This document shows, in pieces, positions 18,547 through 27,620 of a stretch of 64,000 nt of DNA (positions are counted from its first letter, which is position 1; every line of letters starts with the position of its first letter). The notes under the pieces were generated by a model. The model saw only the letters and a program-made list of their open reading frames with translations. It was not told where the DNA came from and ran no database searches. Position numbers and translations under genes: made by a program. Source of the DNA: Pseudomonas entomophila (GTDB lineage Bacteria > Pseudomonadota > Gammaproteobacteria > Pseudomonadales > Pseudomonadaceae); contig NZ_JARGCS010000010.1 in the NCBI RefSeq assembly GCF_029193575.1, positions 116,611 through 180,610 on the forward strand. The letters are read 5' to 3'.

Positions 18547-19863
18547 ATGGACAGGATACGTATTGCGGCGTTGCTGGCCCTGGCGAGCGCCCTGGGCGCC
18601 TGCGGCGAGTCCGCGCGCCTCGATGTGAGTGACGGCAGCGGCCCCGCGCCGCAACTGCCGGAACCGAACAAGACGCTGATCCCCACCGTCAACATCGCCC
18701 CCGCCATCGGCTGGCCTAACGGCGCTAAGCCCAAGGCGGCCAGCGGCACGCAGGTGGTGGCCTTCGCCGACCAACTCGACCACCCGCGCTGGCTCTATGT
18801 GCTGCCCAATGGCGACGTGCTGGTGGCCGAGACCAATGCCCCGCCCAAGCCCGAGGACAGCAGCGGCCTCCGCGGCTGGGTGATGAAGAAGGTCATGGCC
18901 CGCGCCGGCGCCGGCGTGCCCAGCGCCAATCGCATCACCCTGCTGCGCGATGGCGACCATGATGGCGTGGCGGAGATCCGCACCACCTTCATCGAGGGGC
19001 TCAACTCGCCGTTCGGCATGGCCCTGGTGGGCAAGGACTTCTATGTCGCCGACACCGACAAGCTGCTGCGCTTCCATTACGAGCCGGGCACGATGCAGAT
19101 CCGCGAGCAAGGCCAGAAGGTGGTCGACCTGCCGGGCGGGCCGCTGAACCACCACTGGACCAAGAACGTCATCGCCAGCCCCGACGGCAGTAAGCTGTAC
19201 GTCACCGTGGGCTCCAACAGCAATGTCGGCGAGAACGGCCTGGACCAGGAAGAAGGTCGCGCCGCGATCTGGGAGGTGGACCCGGCCAGCGGACGGCAGC
19301 GACTGTTCGCCACTGGCCTGCGCAACCCCAATGGCCTGGCCTGGGAGCCACACAGCGGCGCGCTGTGGACGGCGGTGAACGAGCGTGACGAGATCGGCAG
19401 CGACCTGGTGCCGGACTACATCACCTCGGTCAAGGACGGTGGTTTCTATGGCTGGCCCTACAGCTACTACGGCCAGCATGTCGACGCCCGTGTGTCGCCA
19501 CCCGCCCCGGACAAGGTCGCCACGGCCATCGCCCCGGACTACGCCGTCGGCCCGCACACCGCGTCGCTGGGTCTGGAGTTCGCCCGGCCGGGGGTGCTGC
19601 CACCGCCGTTCGAGCAGGGCGTGTTCATCGGCCAGCATGGTTCGTGGAACCGCAAGCCGCACAGTGGCTACAAGGTGATCTTCGTGCCGTTCAGCACCGA
19701 GGGGAAACCAGCGGGCAAGCCAGTGGACCTGTTGACCGGGTTCCTGGATGAAGACAACAAGGCCATGGGGCGGCCGGTCGGGGTGATCAATGACCAGCAG
19801 GGGGGCCTGCTGGTGGCCGATGATGTGGGGAATGTGATCTGGCGGGTGAGCAAGGCGCGCTAG
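18547..19863 (+). CDS. PQQ-type sorbosone/glucose dehydrogenase-like lipoprotein
   Basis: This 438-residue protein has a lipoprotein signal ([15 protein letters not shown], with the lipobox cysteine near residue 19), so it is likely anchored in the envelope. The rest is a beta-propeller of the soluble glucose/L-sorbosone dehydrogenase type: [51 protein letters not shown] and [15 protein letters not shown]. Members oxidise sugars or aldehydes with pyrroloquinoline quinone. The substrate is not known. It is preceded by GAGGAA and follows the hypothetical gene by 73 bases, possibly co-transcribed. Confidence 0.85.
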   Translation: MDRIRIAALLALASALGACGESARLDVSDGSGPAPQLPEPNKTLIPTVNIAPAIGWPNGAKPKAASGTQVVAFADQLDHPRWLYVLPNGDVLVAETNAPPKPEDSSGLRGWVMKKVMARAGAGVPSANRITLLRDGDHDGVAEIRTTFIEGLNSPFGMALVGKDFYVADTDKLLRFHYEPGTMQIREQGQKVVDLPGGPLNHHWTKNVIASPDGSKLYVTVGSNSNVGENGLDQEEGRAAIWEVDPASGRQRLFATGLRNPNGLAWEPHSGALWTAVNERDEIGSDLVPDYITSVKDGGFYGWPYSYYGQHVDARVSPPAPDKVATAIAPDYAVGPHTASLGLEFARPGVLPPPFEQGVFIGQHGSWNRKPHSGYKVIFVPFSTEGKPAGKPVDLLTGFLDEDNKAMGRPVGVINDQQGGLLVADDVGNVIWRVSKAR

Positions 19864-19867
19864 CCAG

Positions 19868-19915
19868 GTGCCTGTGCGGGCTCTATCGCGGGGCAAGACC
19901 GCGATAGTGCCCGCG
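19868..19915. repeat. REP-like palindromic element
   Basis: The segment GCGGGCTCTATCGCGGGG and its facing arm GACCGCGATAGTGCCCGC form an imperfect hairpin in the convergent gap between the dehydrogenase and NlpC genes. Such REP elements are abundant between P. putida genes and may stabilise mRNA ends. Confidence 0.6.
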
Positions 19916-19921
19916 CCCCCT

Positions 19922-20458
19922 TCAGGGATTCTGTGCCAGATGCCCCGCCTGCAACACGCGCTTGGCCTGCAGGTACGACTTGGCCCAGTAGCTGTTGCTC
20001 AGGTAGTCCAGCCGCACCGTCCCACCCGTCGACGGCGCATGCACGAAGCGCCCTTCGCCGACGTAGATCCCGGCATGGCTGACCTGCCCACCGCCATTGG
20101 TGGCGAAGAACACCAGGTCGCCGGACTGCAGCGAATGGATATCCACGCTCGGCGCACGCATCACGATCATTTCGCGGGTCGAGCGCGGCAGGCTGATGCC
20201 CGCCGCATCGCGGTACACGTAGCCGATCAGGCCACTGCAATCGAACCCGGAATCCGGCGTGTTGCCACCCCAGCGATATGGCGTGCCGACCAGGCCAATG
20301 GCCCGGAACAGCACATCGTAGGCGGCGGGAGACGCAGCGGGCTGTTCGCTGAAGGTCACCCGTGGCTGGACCACGGGGGCCGGCGCCGGGGCGCGGCTGG
20401 AGCAGGCGGCGAGCAGTGCCGCCAGGGAAAGGAGTGCGAAGCGCGTCATCATCGCCAT
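19922..20458 (-). CDS. NlpC/P60 peptidoglycan endopeptidase lipoprotein
   Basis: The 178-residue protein has a lipobox-like signal (LAALLAACSSRAPAP). The C-terminal 120 residues are an NlpC/P60 cysteine peptidase: catalytic Cys in DSGFDCSGLIGYVY, LPRSTREMIV, and His in QVSHAGIYVGEGRFVHAP. These enzymes usually cut between D-Glu and meso-DAP in peptide stems. AGGAAGG lies 8 bases before the ATG at 20458. It is tandem with a second enzyme of the same family (20602-21240), suggesting an old duplication. Confidence 0.9.
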   Translation of the reverse strand: MAMMTRFALLSLAALLAACSSRAPAPAPVVQPRVTFSEQPAASPAAYDVLFRAIGLVGTPYRWGGNTPDSGFDCSGLIGYVYRDAAGISLPRSTREMIVMRAPSVDIHSLQSGDLVFFATNGGGQVSHAGIYVGEGRFVHAPSTGGTVRLDYLSNSYWAKSYLQAKRVLQAGHLAQNP

Positions 20459-20601
20459 GGGCCGGGCCTTCCTGTCTGAGGCGAGCAGGCCTCAGCCGAA
20501 AAAGAGTTGAGAAATTAGATTAGACGCTTTTCGTAAATGCGCACGGCGGCGAGCTTTTTCAGCTACGCCGCCGTGGCAGGGTACAGCATTTTGATATCAA
20601 A

Positions 20602-21240
20602 TCAATTGCGCGAGATCGTGGTCGGCGCCATGGCCAGGGCGCGCTTGGCCTCGATGAAGGTCTTGCTCCAGTAGCGGTCACCGAGGCTGTCGATGCGCAC
20701 GCCACCGCTGCGGCGGCTGCTGGAGTGGATGAACTGGTTGTCACCCAGGTAGATGCCGGCGTGGCTGACCCGGCCGCGGCCGTTGGTGCTGAAGAACAGC
20801 AGGTCGCCCGGCTTGAGTTTGTTGCGCGACACGGTAGGAGCGTCGACGTTGATCATCTCGCGGGTCGAGCGCGGCAGGTTCATGCCGGCCTCTTCGCGGA
20901 ACAGGTAGCCGATGAAGCCGCTGCAGTCGAAGCCAGAGGCCTCGGAGGTGCCGCCGAAGCGGTAGCGGGTGCCGATCAGCGCCATGCCACGCTCCAGGAT
21001 GCTGTCCGCCAGGACAGGCAACTGGTAGGGCTTACTGGAGCTGGAGAAGGCTTGAAGGTCGTCTTCGGTGGCCAGGTCTTCCTCACCGAACACGGAGGAA
21101 GGCGAAGCCTTGGCCTTGACCGCGGACTGTGCGGTGACCGAGGGGTGATCCTGGGGCTGGGAAACCGGGCCTTGGGCCGCGCAGCCAAAAAGCAGGGTCA
21201 CGAGTGCGAGGGGCACGAGGGGTGCGAAGCGCTTGAGCAT
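20602..21240 (-). CDS. NlpC/P60 endopeptidase lipoprotein, second copy
   Basis: The 212-residue protein starts at MLKRFAPLVPLALVTLLFGCAAQ, a lipoprotein signal with cysteine near residue 20; a GTG two codons upstream is an alternative start. A linker of about 60 residues precedes the NlpC/P60 domain with EASGFDCSGFIGYLF, MNLPRSTREMIN and GRVSHAGIYLGDN. It resembles the Spr/MepS-type murein hydrolases. It shares the domain and the PRSTREMI block with the downstream neighbour, but the N-terminal linker is different. The two are likely transcribed together. Confidence 0.9.
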   Translation of the reverse strand: MLKRFAPLVPLALVTLLFGCAAQGPVSQPQDHPSVTAQSAVKAKASPSSVFGEEDLATEDDLQAFSSSSKPYQLPVLADSILERGMALIGTRYRFGGTSEASGFDCSGFIGYLFREEAGMNLPRSTREMINVDAPTVSRNKLKPGDLLFFSTNGRGRVSHAGIYLGDNQFIHSSSRRSGGVRIDSLGDRYWSKTFIEAKRALAMAPTTISRN

Positions 21241-21367
21241 GGGCACGACCGTGTCTGTAATCCTTTAGAAGGGGGAAACTATGCCTTCTATCAGGACCAT
21301 TTGCAAATTTTATTAAGAAAAATGTGACTTTTGCGTTTTGCCGCTCTAGCCCAATGTTTTCAGGGGG

Positions 21368-22072
21368 TTACCAACCCAGGGTTTCCTTCAGGAACGGGAT
21401 GGTCAGCTTGCGCTGGGCCTGCAACGAGGCCTGGTCGAGGCGTTCGAGCAGGTCGAACAACGCGCTCATGCTGCGCGCGCCTCGGGTGAGGATGAAGTGG
21501 CCGACTTCGTCGGTGAGGTGCAGGCCACGGCGCGAGGCGCGCAGTTGCAGGGCGCGCAGCTTGTCTTCGTCGGACAGCCCGCGCATCTGGAAGACCAGCG
21601 CCAGGGTCAGCCGCGACTTGAGGTCGGGCAGTTTGATCGGCAGCTCACGGGGCGAGCTGGACGCCGCCAGCAACAGGCGCCGGCCACTGTCGCGCAGGCG
21701 GTTGAACAGATGGAACATCGACTCTTCCCAGTCGGGTTTGCCGGCGATCACGTGCAGGTCGTCGATGCACACCAGCTCGTACTGGGCCAGGTAGTCCAGC
21801 AACTCCACGCCACGCTCCAGCAATTGCGCCAGGGGCAGGTAGACGGCAGGTTCGCCGCGTTGCTGGAAACGGTGGGTGGCGGCCTGCAACAGGTGGGAAC
21901 GGCCCACGCCCTGCTTGCCCCACAGGTAGATGAGGCTCTCGGTCCAGCCGGCGTCGGCTTCGCACAGCCGCTCGACGTAGCCCAATGCCGCGGCATTGGC
22001 GCCCGGATAGTAGTTGATGAAGGTGGCGTCATCGCGCAGGCGCACACCCAGGGGCAACTGGATCGGTTTCAT
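21368..22072 (-). CDS. hda: DnaA regulatory inactivator Hda
   Basis: This 234-residue DnaA-like AAA+ protein starts at MKPIQLPLGVRLRDDATF. The N-terminal QLPL clamp-binding motif, the NYYPG segment, the Walker A variant LWGKQGVGRSHLLQAA (arginine where lysine is usual in DnaA) and Walker B ELVCIDDLHVI support Hda. It stimulates hydrolysis of ATP bound to DnaA when complexed with the sliding clamp, preventing re-initiation. The longer open frame is an artefact upstream of this start. The AI-2E-type permease gene lies upstream on the same strand. Confidence 0.93.
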   Translation of the reverse strand: MKPIQLPLGVRLRDDATFINYYPGANAAALGYVERLCEADAGWTESLIYLWGKQGVGRSHLLQAATHRFQQRGEPAVYLPLAQLLERGVELLDYLAQYELVCIDDLHVIAGKPDWEESMFHLFNRLRDSGRRLLLAASSSPRELPIKLPDLKSRLTLALVFQMRGLSDEDKLRALQLRASRRGLHLTDEVGHFILTRGARSMSALFDLLERLDQASLQAQRKLTIPFLKETLGW

Positions 22073-22250
22073 GCTGGCTGACGGTCGCGAGGACCACGAG
22101 GGGGCCTTTGGAGAACAGTGTGCAAAGTCTATACCCGCAGCGCGGGCGGCACAATCGGGGTGGGGAATAGCGTTAGCAAAATCAATGGGTTGCATGGGGT
22201 TGGTGGTGTCGCCCTCGCGGGCCAAGCCCGCCAGGGTCACACCGCCCGGC

Positions 22251-23324
22251 TCACAACTGCGGGTCGATATCCCCGCCGTACATGTCCGACTCCTTGTACA
22301 GGTCGTGCACATGGCGCAGCAGCACCATGATCACCGCCGCCACCGGCAACGCCAGCAGCACCCCGGTGAAGCCGAACAACTCGCCGCCGGCGAGGATGGC
22401 GAAGATCACCGCCACCGGGTGCAAGCCAATGCGATCGCCCACCAGCAGCGGTGTCAGCACCATGCCCTCGAGGGCCTGGCCGACCATGAACACCGCGACG
22501 ATGCCCAGCATCGGGTACAACTCGCCGCCGAACTGGAACAACCCCGCCACCAGCGCCGCGCCGATACCAATGATGAAGCCCATGTACGGCACGATCGCCG
22601 CCAGGCCGGCCAGCAAGCCGATCAACAGCCCCAGCTCCAGCCCCACCAGCATCAGCCCGGCGGCGTAGATTACGCCCAGGGCGAGCATCACCAGCAACTG
22701 CCCGCGCACGAAGGCGCCCAGCACTTCGTGGCACTCGCCGGCCAGGCCCACCACCTGCTCCTCGCGCTGGCGCGGCAGCAGGCTGCGCAGCTTGGCCATC
22801 ATCAAGTCCCAGTCACGCAGCAGGTAGAAACCCACCACCGGGATCAACACCAGGTTGGCCAGCCAGGCCAACAGCGCCAGGCTCGAGGCGGTGGCCTGGG
22901 ACAGCACGATGCCGACGATATCGGTGGTCTGGCCCATGTGCGCGCCGATGGCGGCCTTGATCTTGTCGAACTTCCAGAAGCCGTCGGCCAGACCAAGGCG
23001 CGCCTGCACCCACGGCAGCGCCACGTGCTGCAGCCAGTCGAGCATCTGCGGCGCCAACTCGTACAAGCGCACCAACTGCTTGGCCAGCATCGGGATCAGC
23101 ACCAGCAGCAAGGCCAGGAAGATCAGGGTGAACAGCGAGAACACCGCCACCACGCCCCAGGTGCGCGACAGGCCCAGGCGCTCCAGGCGATCGACCAGCG
23201 GGTCGGCCAGGTACGCCAGGAGGATGCCCACCAGGAACGGCGAGAGAATGTTGTGCAGGCAATACAACAGCAGGGCGACCAGCAGGGCCACGCCCAGCCA
23301 CACCCAACGGCGCAGATCGGTCAT
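22251..23324 (-). CDS. AI-2E-family (PerM-like) transporter
   Basis: This 357-residue polytopic protein has paired N-terminal helices (WVWLGVALLVALLLYCLHNILS), the PFLVGILLAYLADPLVDRLERLG segment typical of the family, and further helices to residue 340. The best start is MTDLRRW at 23324, with AAGGAG eight bases upstream; the GTG at 23333 is weaker. Family members have been linked to autoinducer-2 export or ion/Na+ antiport, so the substrate stays open. It lies 12 bases downstream of the DUF2066 gene, and hda follows; the same linkage of hda, permease, DUF2066 and purM is typical in Pseudomonas. Confidence 0.88.
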   Translation of the reverse strand: MTDLRRWVWLGVALLVALLLYCLHNILSPFLVGILLAYLADPLVDRLERLGLSRTWGVVAVFSLFTLIFLALLLVLIPMLAKQLVRLYELAPQMLDWLQHVALPWVQARLGLADGFWKFDKIKAAIGAHMGQTTDIVGIVLSQATASSLALLAWLANLVLIPVVGFYLLRDWDLMMAKLRSLLPRQREEQVVGLAGECHEVLGAFVRGQLLVMLALGVIYAAGLMLVGLELGLLIGLLAGLAAIVPYMGFIIGIGAALVAGLFQFGGELYPMLGIVAVFMVGQALEGMVLTPLLVGDRIGLHPVAVIFAILAGGELFGFTGVLLALPVAAVIMVLLRHVHDLYKESDMYGGDIDPQL

Positions 23325-23336
23325 GCGTGGCACTCC

Positions 23337-24392
23337 TTACCAGCGAAAACGCAGGCCGTCGAACGGCTTGGGCGCGGCGGCCTGAGCTGCGCCCGCTTGG
23401 CCCGGCGCGGCCTCAGGCGCAGGGGCGAGCGGGGCCGGTTCGCCAGGCAGTTCCTGCAACTTGGCCAGGCCCAATTGCGCGCGCAACTGCTCACGGTTGC
23501 CGGTGACCGCGTAGGTCAGGGTGCCGCCGTCAGCCATCTGCAAGCGCGGGCCATAAGGTTCGAGCACACGGCTGAGTTCGGCGTAGCGTTGCAGGTTCAT
23601 GCCCTGCACCTGGACCTGCAGCTCACTGCTGGCCCCTGGGCGGGTCACGTAGCGCGGCGCCAGGCGGCTGCTCACGGCCAGCATCACCGCATCGGCCAGG
23701 GCCGCCTGGTCGGCGCCCTCGGCGCTGCCCTGCTCGCGCTGCTCACCCAGCCACAACTGCCACTTGCCCTGCCACTTGCCATCGGCTTCGTGGGCATGCA
23801 CCGCCAACAGGGCATCGGCGCCGTAGCGCTCGGAGGCCTCGCGCAGCGGCGCCGGGTCGTTGCCTTCCAGTTGCTTGGCATTGGCCACCAGTTGCTCCTG
23901 CAAGTCGCCCAGCGGCAGGCGCAGCGGCAGGCCACGGTGCTGCGCGGCGCGGCGCAGCGGATCGGCGCTGGCCTGGCCATCGCCGACCAGGCTGCTGCCC
24001 TCGACGCTGTCGTTCAGCCACCAGCCGATGATCGACGGTCGGTTGCTGCCCCACAGGGCCAGCCCGGCCTGGCGCAGCGCGCGCTCGGTGCTGCCGGGGT
24101 CGAATTCCACCACCACGCTTTCGGGCGGGCCGGCATCGGTGCCAACCTGATTGATGAGCTGCTGCGGGTCCTTGCGCAGGGCTGCCAGGGCCGGGTTCTG
24201 CGCCGCCTTGGGGTCGCCGGTCAAGCGCAGCACCAGGGTATCGAGGGCCTTGCTGGTGGCCTGGGTGCGGGCTTCGCCGCCCTGCCCTTCGAGGGGTTCA
24301 CGAACCTGATACAGGCCGGAGACGGTTTCGGCCTGGGCCACCGCCCCGACCAGGCCCAGGCAGGCGACTGCCAGGTAATTGAGAGCACGCAT
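23337..24392 (-). CDS. DUF2066 periplasmic protein
   Basis: The 351-residue protein has a Sec signal peptide (MRALNYLAVACLGLVGAVAQAE) and the DUF2066 body (VSGLYQVREPLEGQG..., then TQATSKALDTLVLRLTGD). The C-terminal part is rich in alanine and proline. Function is unknown. It lies upstream of the AI-2E-type permease on the same strand and divergently from purM, so the 331-base gap upstream must carry both promoters. Confidence 0.85.
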   Translation of the reverse strand: MRALNYLAVACLGLVGAVAQAETVSGLYQVREPLEGQGGEARTQATSKALDTLVLRLTGDPKAAQNPALAALRKDPQQLINQVGTDAGPPESVVVEFDPGSTERALRQAGLALWGSNRPSIIGWWLNDSVEGSSLVGDGQASADPLRRAAQHRGLPLRLPLGDLQEQLVANAKQLEGNDPAPLREASERYGADALLAVHAHEADGKWQGKWQLWLGEQREQGSAEGADQAALADAVMLAVSSRLAPRYVTRPGASSELQVQVQGMNLQRYAELSRVLEPYGPRLQMADGGTLTYAVTGNREQLRAQLGLAKLQELPGEPAPLAPAPEAAPGQAGAAQAAAPKPFDGLRFRW

Positions 24393-24723
24393 GGAGGATT
24401 CCTGTCCAGATGAGCGACGAGTCGCGAGCTGCGAGCGGCAAGAAAAAGCAGGCCCTACACCGACCCGCCTTTTCTTGCAGCTCGCCGCTTATGACTCGCA
24501 GCTTATACAGAAGGTGCCATGCCAACCACCCACAAGGCCCGGAACAGGATTTTTACCGATTTCCGCCCCTGCCCGTCGGCCTGAGGATGGCCGCTGCCCG
24601 GCAACCCTGATAAAATCGCGCGCCTTCGCAGACCAGTCACGTACAGGCAGCCGCCGCCTCGCAAGCCGGCCTTGGCCGCGCTGGTCGTTTTCCCGAATCC
24701 CTCCCTCCTAAAGGCCTGGATCA
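24393..24723. repeat. Divergent intergenic region with a long imperfect hairpin
   Basis: No gene is supported in this gap. Between about 24425 and 24500 a long imperfect inverted repeat has arms GAGCTGCGAGCGGCAAGAAA and TTTTCTTGCAGCTCGCCGCT. It resembles the repeated, species-specific hairpins of P. putida intergenic DNA. It may act as a terminator or mRNA end for the divergent transcripts. A purM promoter is expected further right (24600-24700), but no box is convincing. Confidence 0.5.
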
Positions 24724-25782
24724 ATGAGCAAGCAACCCTCCCTGAGCTACAAAGACGCCGGTGTAGACATCGACGCCGGCGAAGCACTGGTCGAACGCAT
24801 CAAGGGCGTGGCCAAGCGCACCGCACGCCCTGAGGTCATGGGTGGCCTGGGCGGCTTCGGCGCCCTCTGCGAGATCCCGGCCGGCTACAAGCAGCCGGTT
24901 CTGGTCTCCGGCACCGACGGCGTCGGCACCAAGCTGCGCCTGGCGCTGAACCTGAACAAGCACGACAGCATCGGCCAGGACTTGGTCGCCATGTGCGTCA
25001 ACGACCTGGTGGTGTGCGGCGCCGAGCCGCTGTTCTTCCTCGACTACTACGCCACCGGCAAGCTCAACGTCGACGTGGCGGCCACCGTGGTCACCGGCAT
25101 TGGTGCCGGTTGCGAACTGGCCGGCTGCTCGCTGGTCGGTGGTGAAACCGCCGAGATGCCGGGCATGTACGAAGGCGAGGACTACGACCTGGCCGGCTTC
25201 TGCGTCGGCGTGGTGGAAAAGGCCGAGATCATCGACGGCTCCAAGGTGGTCACCGGCGACGCGCTGATCGCCCTGCCCTCCTCCGGCCCGCACTCCAACG
25301 GCTACTCGCTGATCCGCAAGATCCTCGAGGTCTCCGGCACCGACATCGAGAACACCCAGCTCGACGGCAAGCCGCTGGCCGACCTGCTGATGGCGCCGAC
25401 CCGCATCTACGTCAAGCCGCTGCTGCAACTGATCAAGCAGACCGGCGCGGTCAAGGCCATGGCCCACATCACTGGCGGCGGCCTGCTGGACAACATCCCG
25501 CGCGTACTGCCGGACAACGCCCAGGCGGTGATCGACGTGGCCAGCTGGCAGCGCCCGGTGGTGTTCGACTTCCTGCAAGAAAAAGGCAACGTCGACGAGC
25601 ACGAGATGCACCGCGTGCTGAACTGTGGCGTGGGCATGGTCATCTGCGTGGCCCAGGACCAGGTCGACAACGCCCTGAACGTACTGCGCCAGGCCGGCGA
25701 GCAGCCATGGGTGATCGGTCGCATCGACGTGGCCGCCGAAGGCGCCGCCCAGGTCGAGCTGCAGAACCTCAAGGCACACTGA
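24724..25782 (+). CDS. purM: Phosphoribosylformylglycinamidine cyclo-ligase (AIR synthetase)
   Basis: The 352-residue enzyme of de novo purine synthesis closes the imidazole ring of AIR using ATP. Motifs are [74 protein letters not shown] and [17 protein letters not shown], all in family order. The stop TGA overlaps the purN start (TGATG), coupling the two consecutive-pathway genes. Length matches the family. Confidence 0.97.
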   Translation: MSKQPSLSYKDAGVDIDAGEALVERIKGVAKRTARPEVMGGLGGFGALCEIPAGYKQPVLVSGTDGVGTKLRLALNLNKHDSIGQDLVAMCVNDLVVCGAEPLFFLDYYATGKLNVDVAATVVTGIGAGCELAGCSLVGGETAEMPGMYEGEDYDLAGFCVGVVEKAEIIDGSKVVTGDALIALPSSGPHSNGYSLIRKILEVSGTDIENTQLDGKPLADLLMAPTRIYVKPLLQLIKQTGAVKAMAHITGGGLLDNIPRVLPDNAQAVIDVASWQRPVVFDFLQEKGNVDEHEMHRVLNCGVGMVICVAQDQVDNALNVLRQAGEQPWVIGRIDVAAEGAAQVELQNLKAH

Positions 25783-26435
25783 TGCCAGGCAAGACCTGTA
25801 ACGTGGTGGTACTGCTGTCGGGTTCCGGCAGCAACCTGCAGGCGCTGATCGACAGCCTGCACGTCGAGGGTGGGCCTGCGCGGATCCGCGCGGTGATCGC
25901 CAACCGCGCCGACGCCTTTGGCCTGGAACGGGCCAAGGCGGCCGGCATCGACACCGCCGTGCTCGAGCACGGCGGTTTCGAGGGGCGCGAGGCGTTCGAC
26001 GCGGCGCTGGTGCGACTGATCGACGGCTTCGCCCCGGACCTGGTGGTGCTGGCCGGTTTCATGCGTATCCTCAGTGGCGACTTCGTGCGCCACTACCAGG
26101 GCCGCCTGCTCAATATCCACCCCTCCCTGCTGCCCAAGTACAAAGGCCTGCATACCCATCGCCGGGCGCTGGAAGCGGGTGATGCCGAACACGGCTGCAG
26201 CGTGCACTTCGTCACCGAGGAACTCGATGGCGGGCCCTTGGTCGTACAGGCAGTGGTCAAGGTGGCGGCGGACGATACGCCCGAGGCCCTGGCCCAACGG
26301 GTCCACCACCAGGAACACCAGATCTACCCGCTGGCGGTGCGCTGGTTCGCCGAAGGACGCTTGCGTCTGGGCGAGCACGGTGCATTACTGGATGGCCAGC
26401 CGCTGGCGGCCAGCGGTCACTTGATTCGACCCTAG
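25782..26435 (+). CDS. purN: Phosphoribosylglycinamide formyltransferase 1
   Basis: The 217-residue folate-dependent enzyme converts GAR to FGAR. It starts at [22 protein letters not shown], overlapping the purM stop by one base. The formyl-transfer signature is visible: catalytic asparagine/histidine in LLNIHPSLLPKYKGLHTHRRAL and the aspartate in VTEELDGGPLVVQAVV. The earlier open frame in the same phase overlaps purM and is not used. A DUF3108 gene follows eight bases later. Confidence 0.96.
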   Translation: MPGKTCNVVVLLSGSGSNLQALIDSLHVEGGPARIRAVIANRADAFGLERAKAAGIDTAVLEHGGFEGREAFDAALVRLIDGFAPDLVVLAGFMRILSGDFVRHYQGRLLNIHPSLLPKYKGLHTHRRALEAGDAEHGCSVHFVTEELDGGPLVVQAVVKVAADDTPEALAQRVHHQEHQIYPLAVRWFAEGRLRLGEHGALLDGQPLAASGHLIRP

Positions 26436-26443
26436 GAGAATTT

Positions 26444-27154
26444 ATGCGTCGCGCCCTGCTCTTGGCTCTCGCCGTGCTCGCCCTGCCCCTCCAGGCAGCT
26501 GATCTGAAGCCTTTCTCGGCCAGCTACACCGCCGACTGGAAGCAGCTGCCCATGAGCGGCACCGCCGAACGCAGCCTGGAAAAGAACGCCAACGGTACCT
26601 GGAGCCTGAACTTCAAGGCCTCCATGATGATCGCCAGCCTCACCGAACAAAGCACCCTGCGCCTGGACAAAGACACCCTGCTGCCGCAGAGCTACCACTT
26701 CGAACGTGGCGGCCTGGGCAAGGCGAAGAAGGTCGACCTGGACTTCGACTGGGCCAGCAAGAAGGTCACCGGCAGCGACCGTGGCGATGCCATCAACCTG
26801 CCGCTGAACCGTGGCGTGCTGGACAAGTCCTCGTACCAGCTGGCCCTGCAGCATGACGTGGCGGCGGGCAAGAAGAGCATGACCTACCAGGTGGTCGACG
26901 GTGACGAGATCGACACCTACGACTTCCGCGTGCTGGGGACCGAGAAGGTCACCACCAAGACCGGCCAGGTCGATGCGATCAAGGTCGAGCGCGTGCGCGA
27001 CCCGAGCCAGAGCAAGCGCATCACCGAGCTGTGGTTCGCCAAGGATTGGGACTACCTGCTGGTGCAACTGCGCCAGGTGGAGACCGATGGCAAGGAATAC
27101 GTGATCGTGCTGCAGGATGGCACGGTGGATGGCAAGACGGTTAAGGGTAACTGA
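26444..27154 (+). CDS. DUF3108 periplasmic protein
   Basis: The 236-residue protein has a signal peptide (MRRALLLALAVLALPLQAADL) and a beta-rich body (PFSASYTADWKQLPMSGTAE and DTYDFRVLGTEKVTT) typical of DUF3108. The fold is predicted to be lipocalin-like or lipoprotein-carrier-like; the role is unknown. It sits 8 bases after purN with AGGAGA before the ATG, so it is probably in the purM-purN transcript, and it is followed by a strong terminator. Confidence 0.87.
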   Translation: MRRALLLALAVLALPLQAADLKPFSASYTADWKQLPMSGTAERSLEKNANGTWSLNFKASMMIASLTEQSTLRLDKDTLLPQSYHFERGGLGKAKKVDLDFDWASKKVTGSDRGDAINLPLNRGVLDKSSYQLALQHDVAAGKKSMTYQVVDGDEIDTYDFRVLGTEKVTTKTGQVDAIKVERVRDPSQSKRITELWFAKDWDYLLVQLRQVETDGKEYVIVLQDGTVDGKTVKGN

Positions 27155-27172
27155 TCGCTGTCCTGGTAATGG

Positions 27173-27202
27173 AAAACCCCGCCTGGTGCGGGGTTTTCTT
27201 TT
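27173..27202 (+). terminator. Rho-independent terminator after DUF3108
   Basis: The hairpin AAAACCCCGC-CTGGT-GCGGGGTTTT is followed by a T-rich run, 18 bases past the stop codon. It ends the purM-purN-DUF3108 transcript. Confidence 0.92.
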
Positions 27203-27227
27203 GCCCGGCTTTTTGTGTTATCGGTAC

Positions 27228-27280
27228 CAGCCCGCGCCTACAAGCACAGCGTGATCCCGGCAGGCGCGGGCCGGCCCAGA
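27228..27280. repeat. REP-like element
   Basis: CAGCCCGCGCCTACAAGCAC faces CCGGCAGGCGCGGGCCGG across a short spacer, the arrangement of a diverged P. putida REP pair. Confidence 0.5.
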
Positions 27281-27392
27281 CACCTTTCATGAACATTGTT
27301 TCATGGCTGTTTTATTTACTTAGCCTGCTAACAAACTCTATAAAGAAGACCTGCGACACAGTGCCGCAGCTAACTGAAAGTGGAGTTTACCG

Positions 27393-27575
27393 ATGACAGT
27401 CCAAGTAACCGAACGCGACGAATCGAGAATGTCCCACGAAGGCCTGGCCGCTGGCGTGCGGATCTGGGACGTACACCAGCAAGGCCAACTGGTCGGCATG
27501 TTCCACGACGAACAAACCGCCCACCAGTACCGCATGGAACTCGAATACCTCGAGAACCAGCGCCCCCGACAATAA
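27393..27575 (+). CDS. Small hypothetical protein, 60 aa
   Basis: The 60-residue soluble protein begins MTVQVTERDESRMSHEGLAAG and continues VRIWDVHQQGQLVGMFHDEQ with a helical C-terminus (AHQYRMELEYLENQ). It has a GGAG ribosome site seven bases upstream and its own terminator immediately after, which supports a real single-gene unit. The family is unknown to me. The two-part beta-hairpin plus helix shape resembles small stress-induced proteins, but no function can be assigned. Confidence 0.75.
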   Translation: MTVQVTERDESRMSHEGLAAGVRIWDVHQQGQLVGMFHDEQTAHQYRMELEYLENQRPRQ

Positions 27576-27589
27576 GACCGACTTCAATG

Positions 27590-27615
27590 AAAAACCCCGC
27601 CTAGGCGGGGTTTTT
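27590..27615. terminator. Bidirectional terminator
   Basis: AAAAACCCCGCC-TA-GGCGGGGTTTTT is a perfect palindrome-like hairpin with A- and T-tracts. It serves the 60-aa gene and the convergent DUF2058 gene (ends 27621). Confidence 0.93.
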
Positions 27616-27620
27616 GCTGC

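Noticed and set aside
22014..24413. 799-aa plus-strand frame opposite hda, the permease and DUF2066
   Set aside because: It is antisense to three supported genes and spans their boundaries; composition is typical of a shadow frame.
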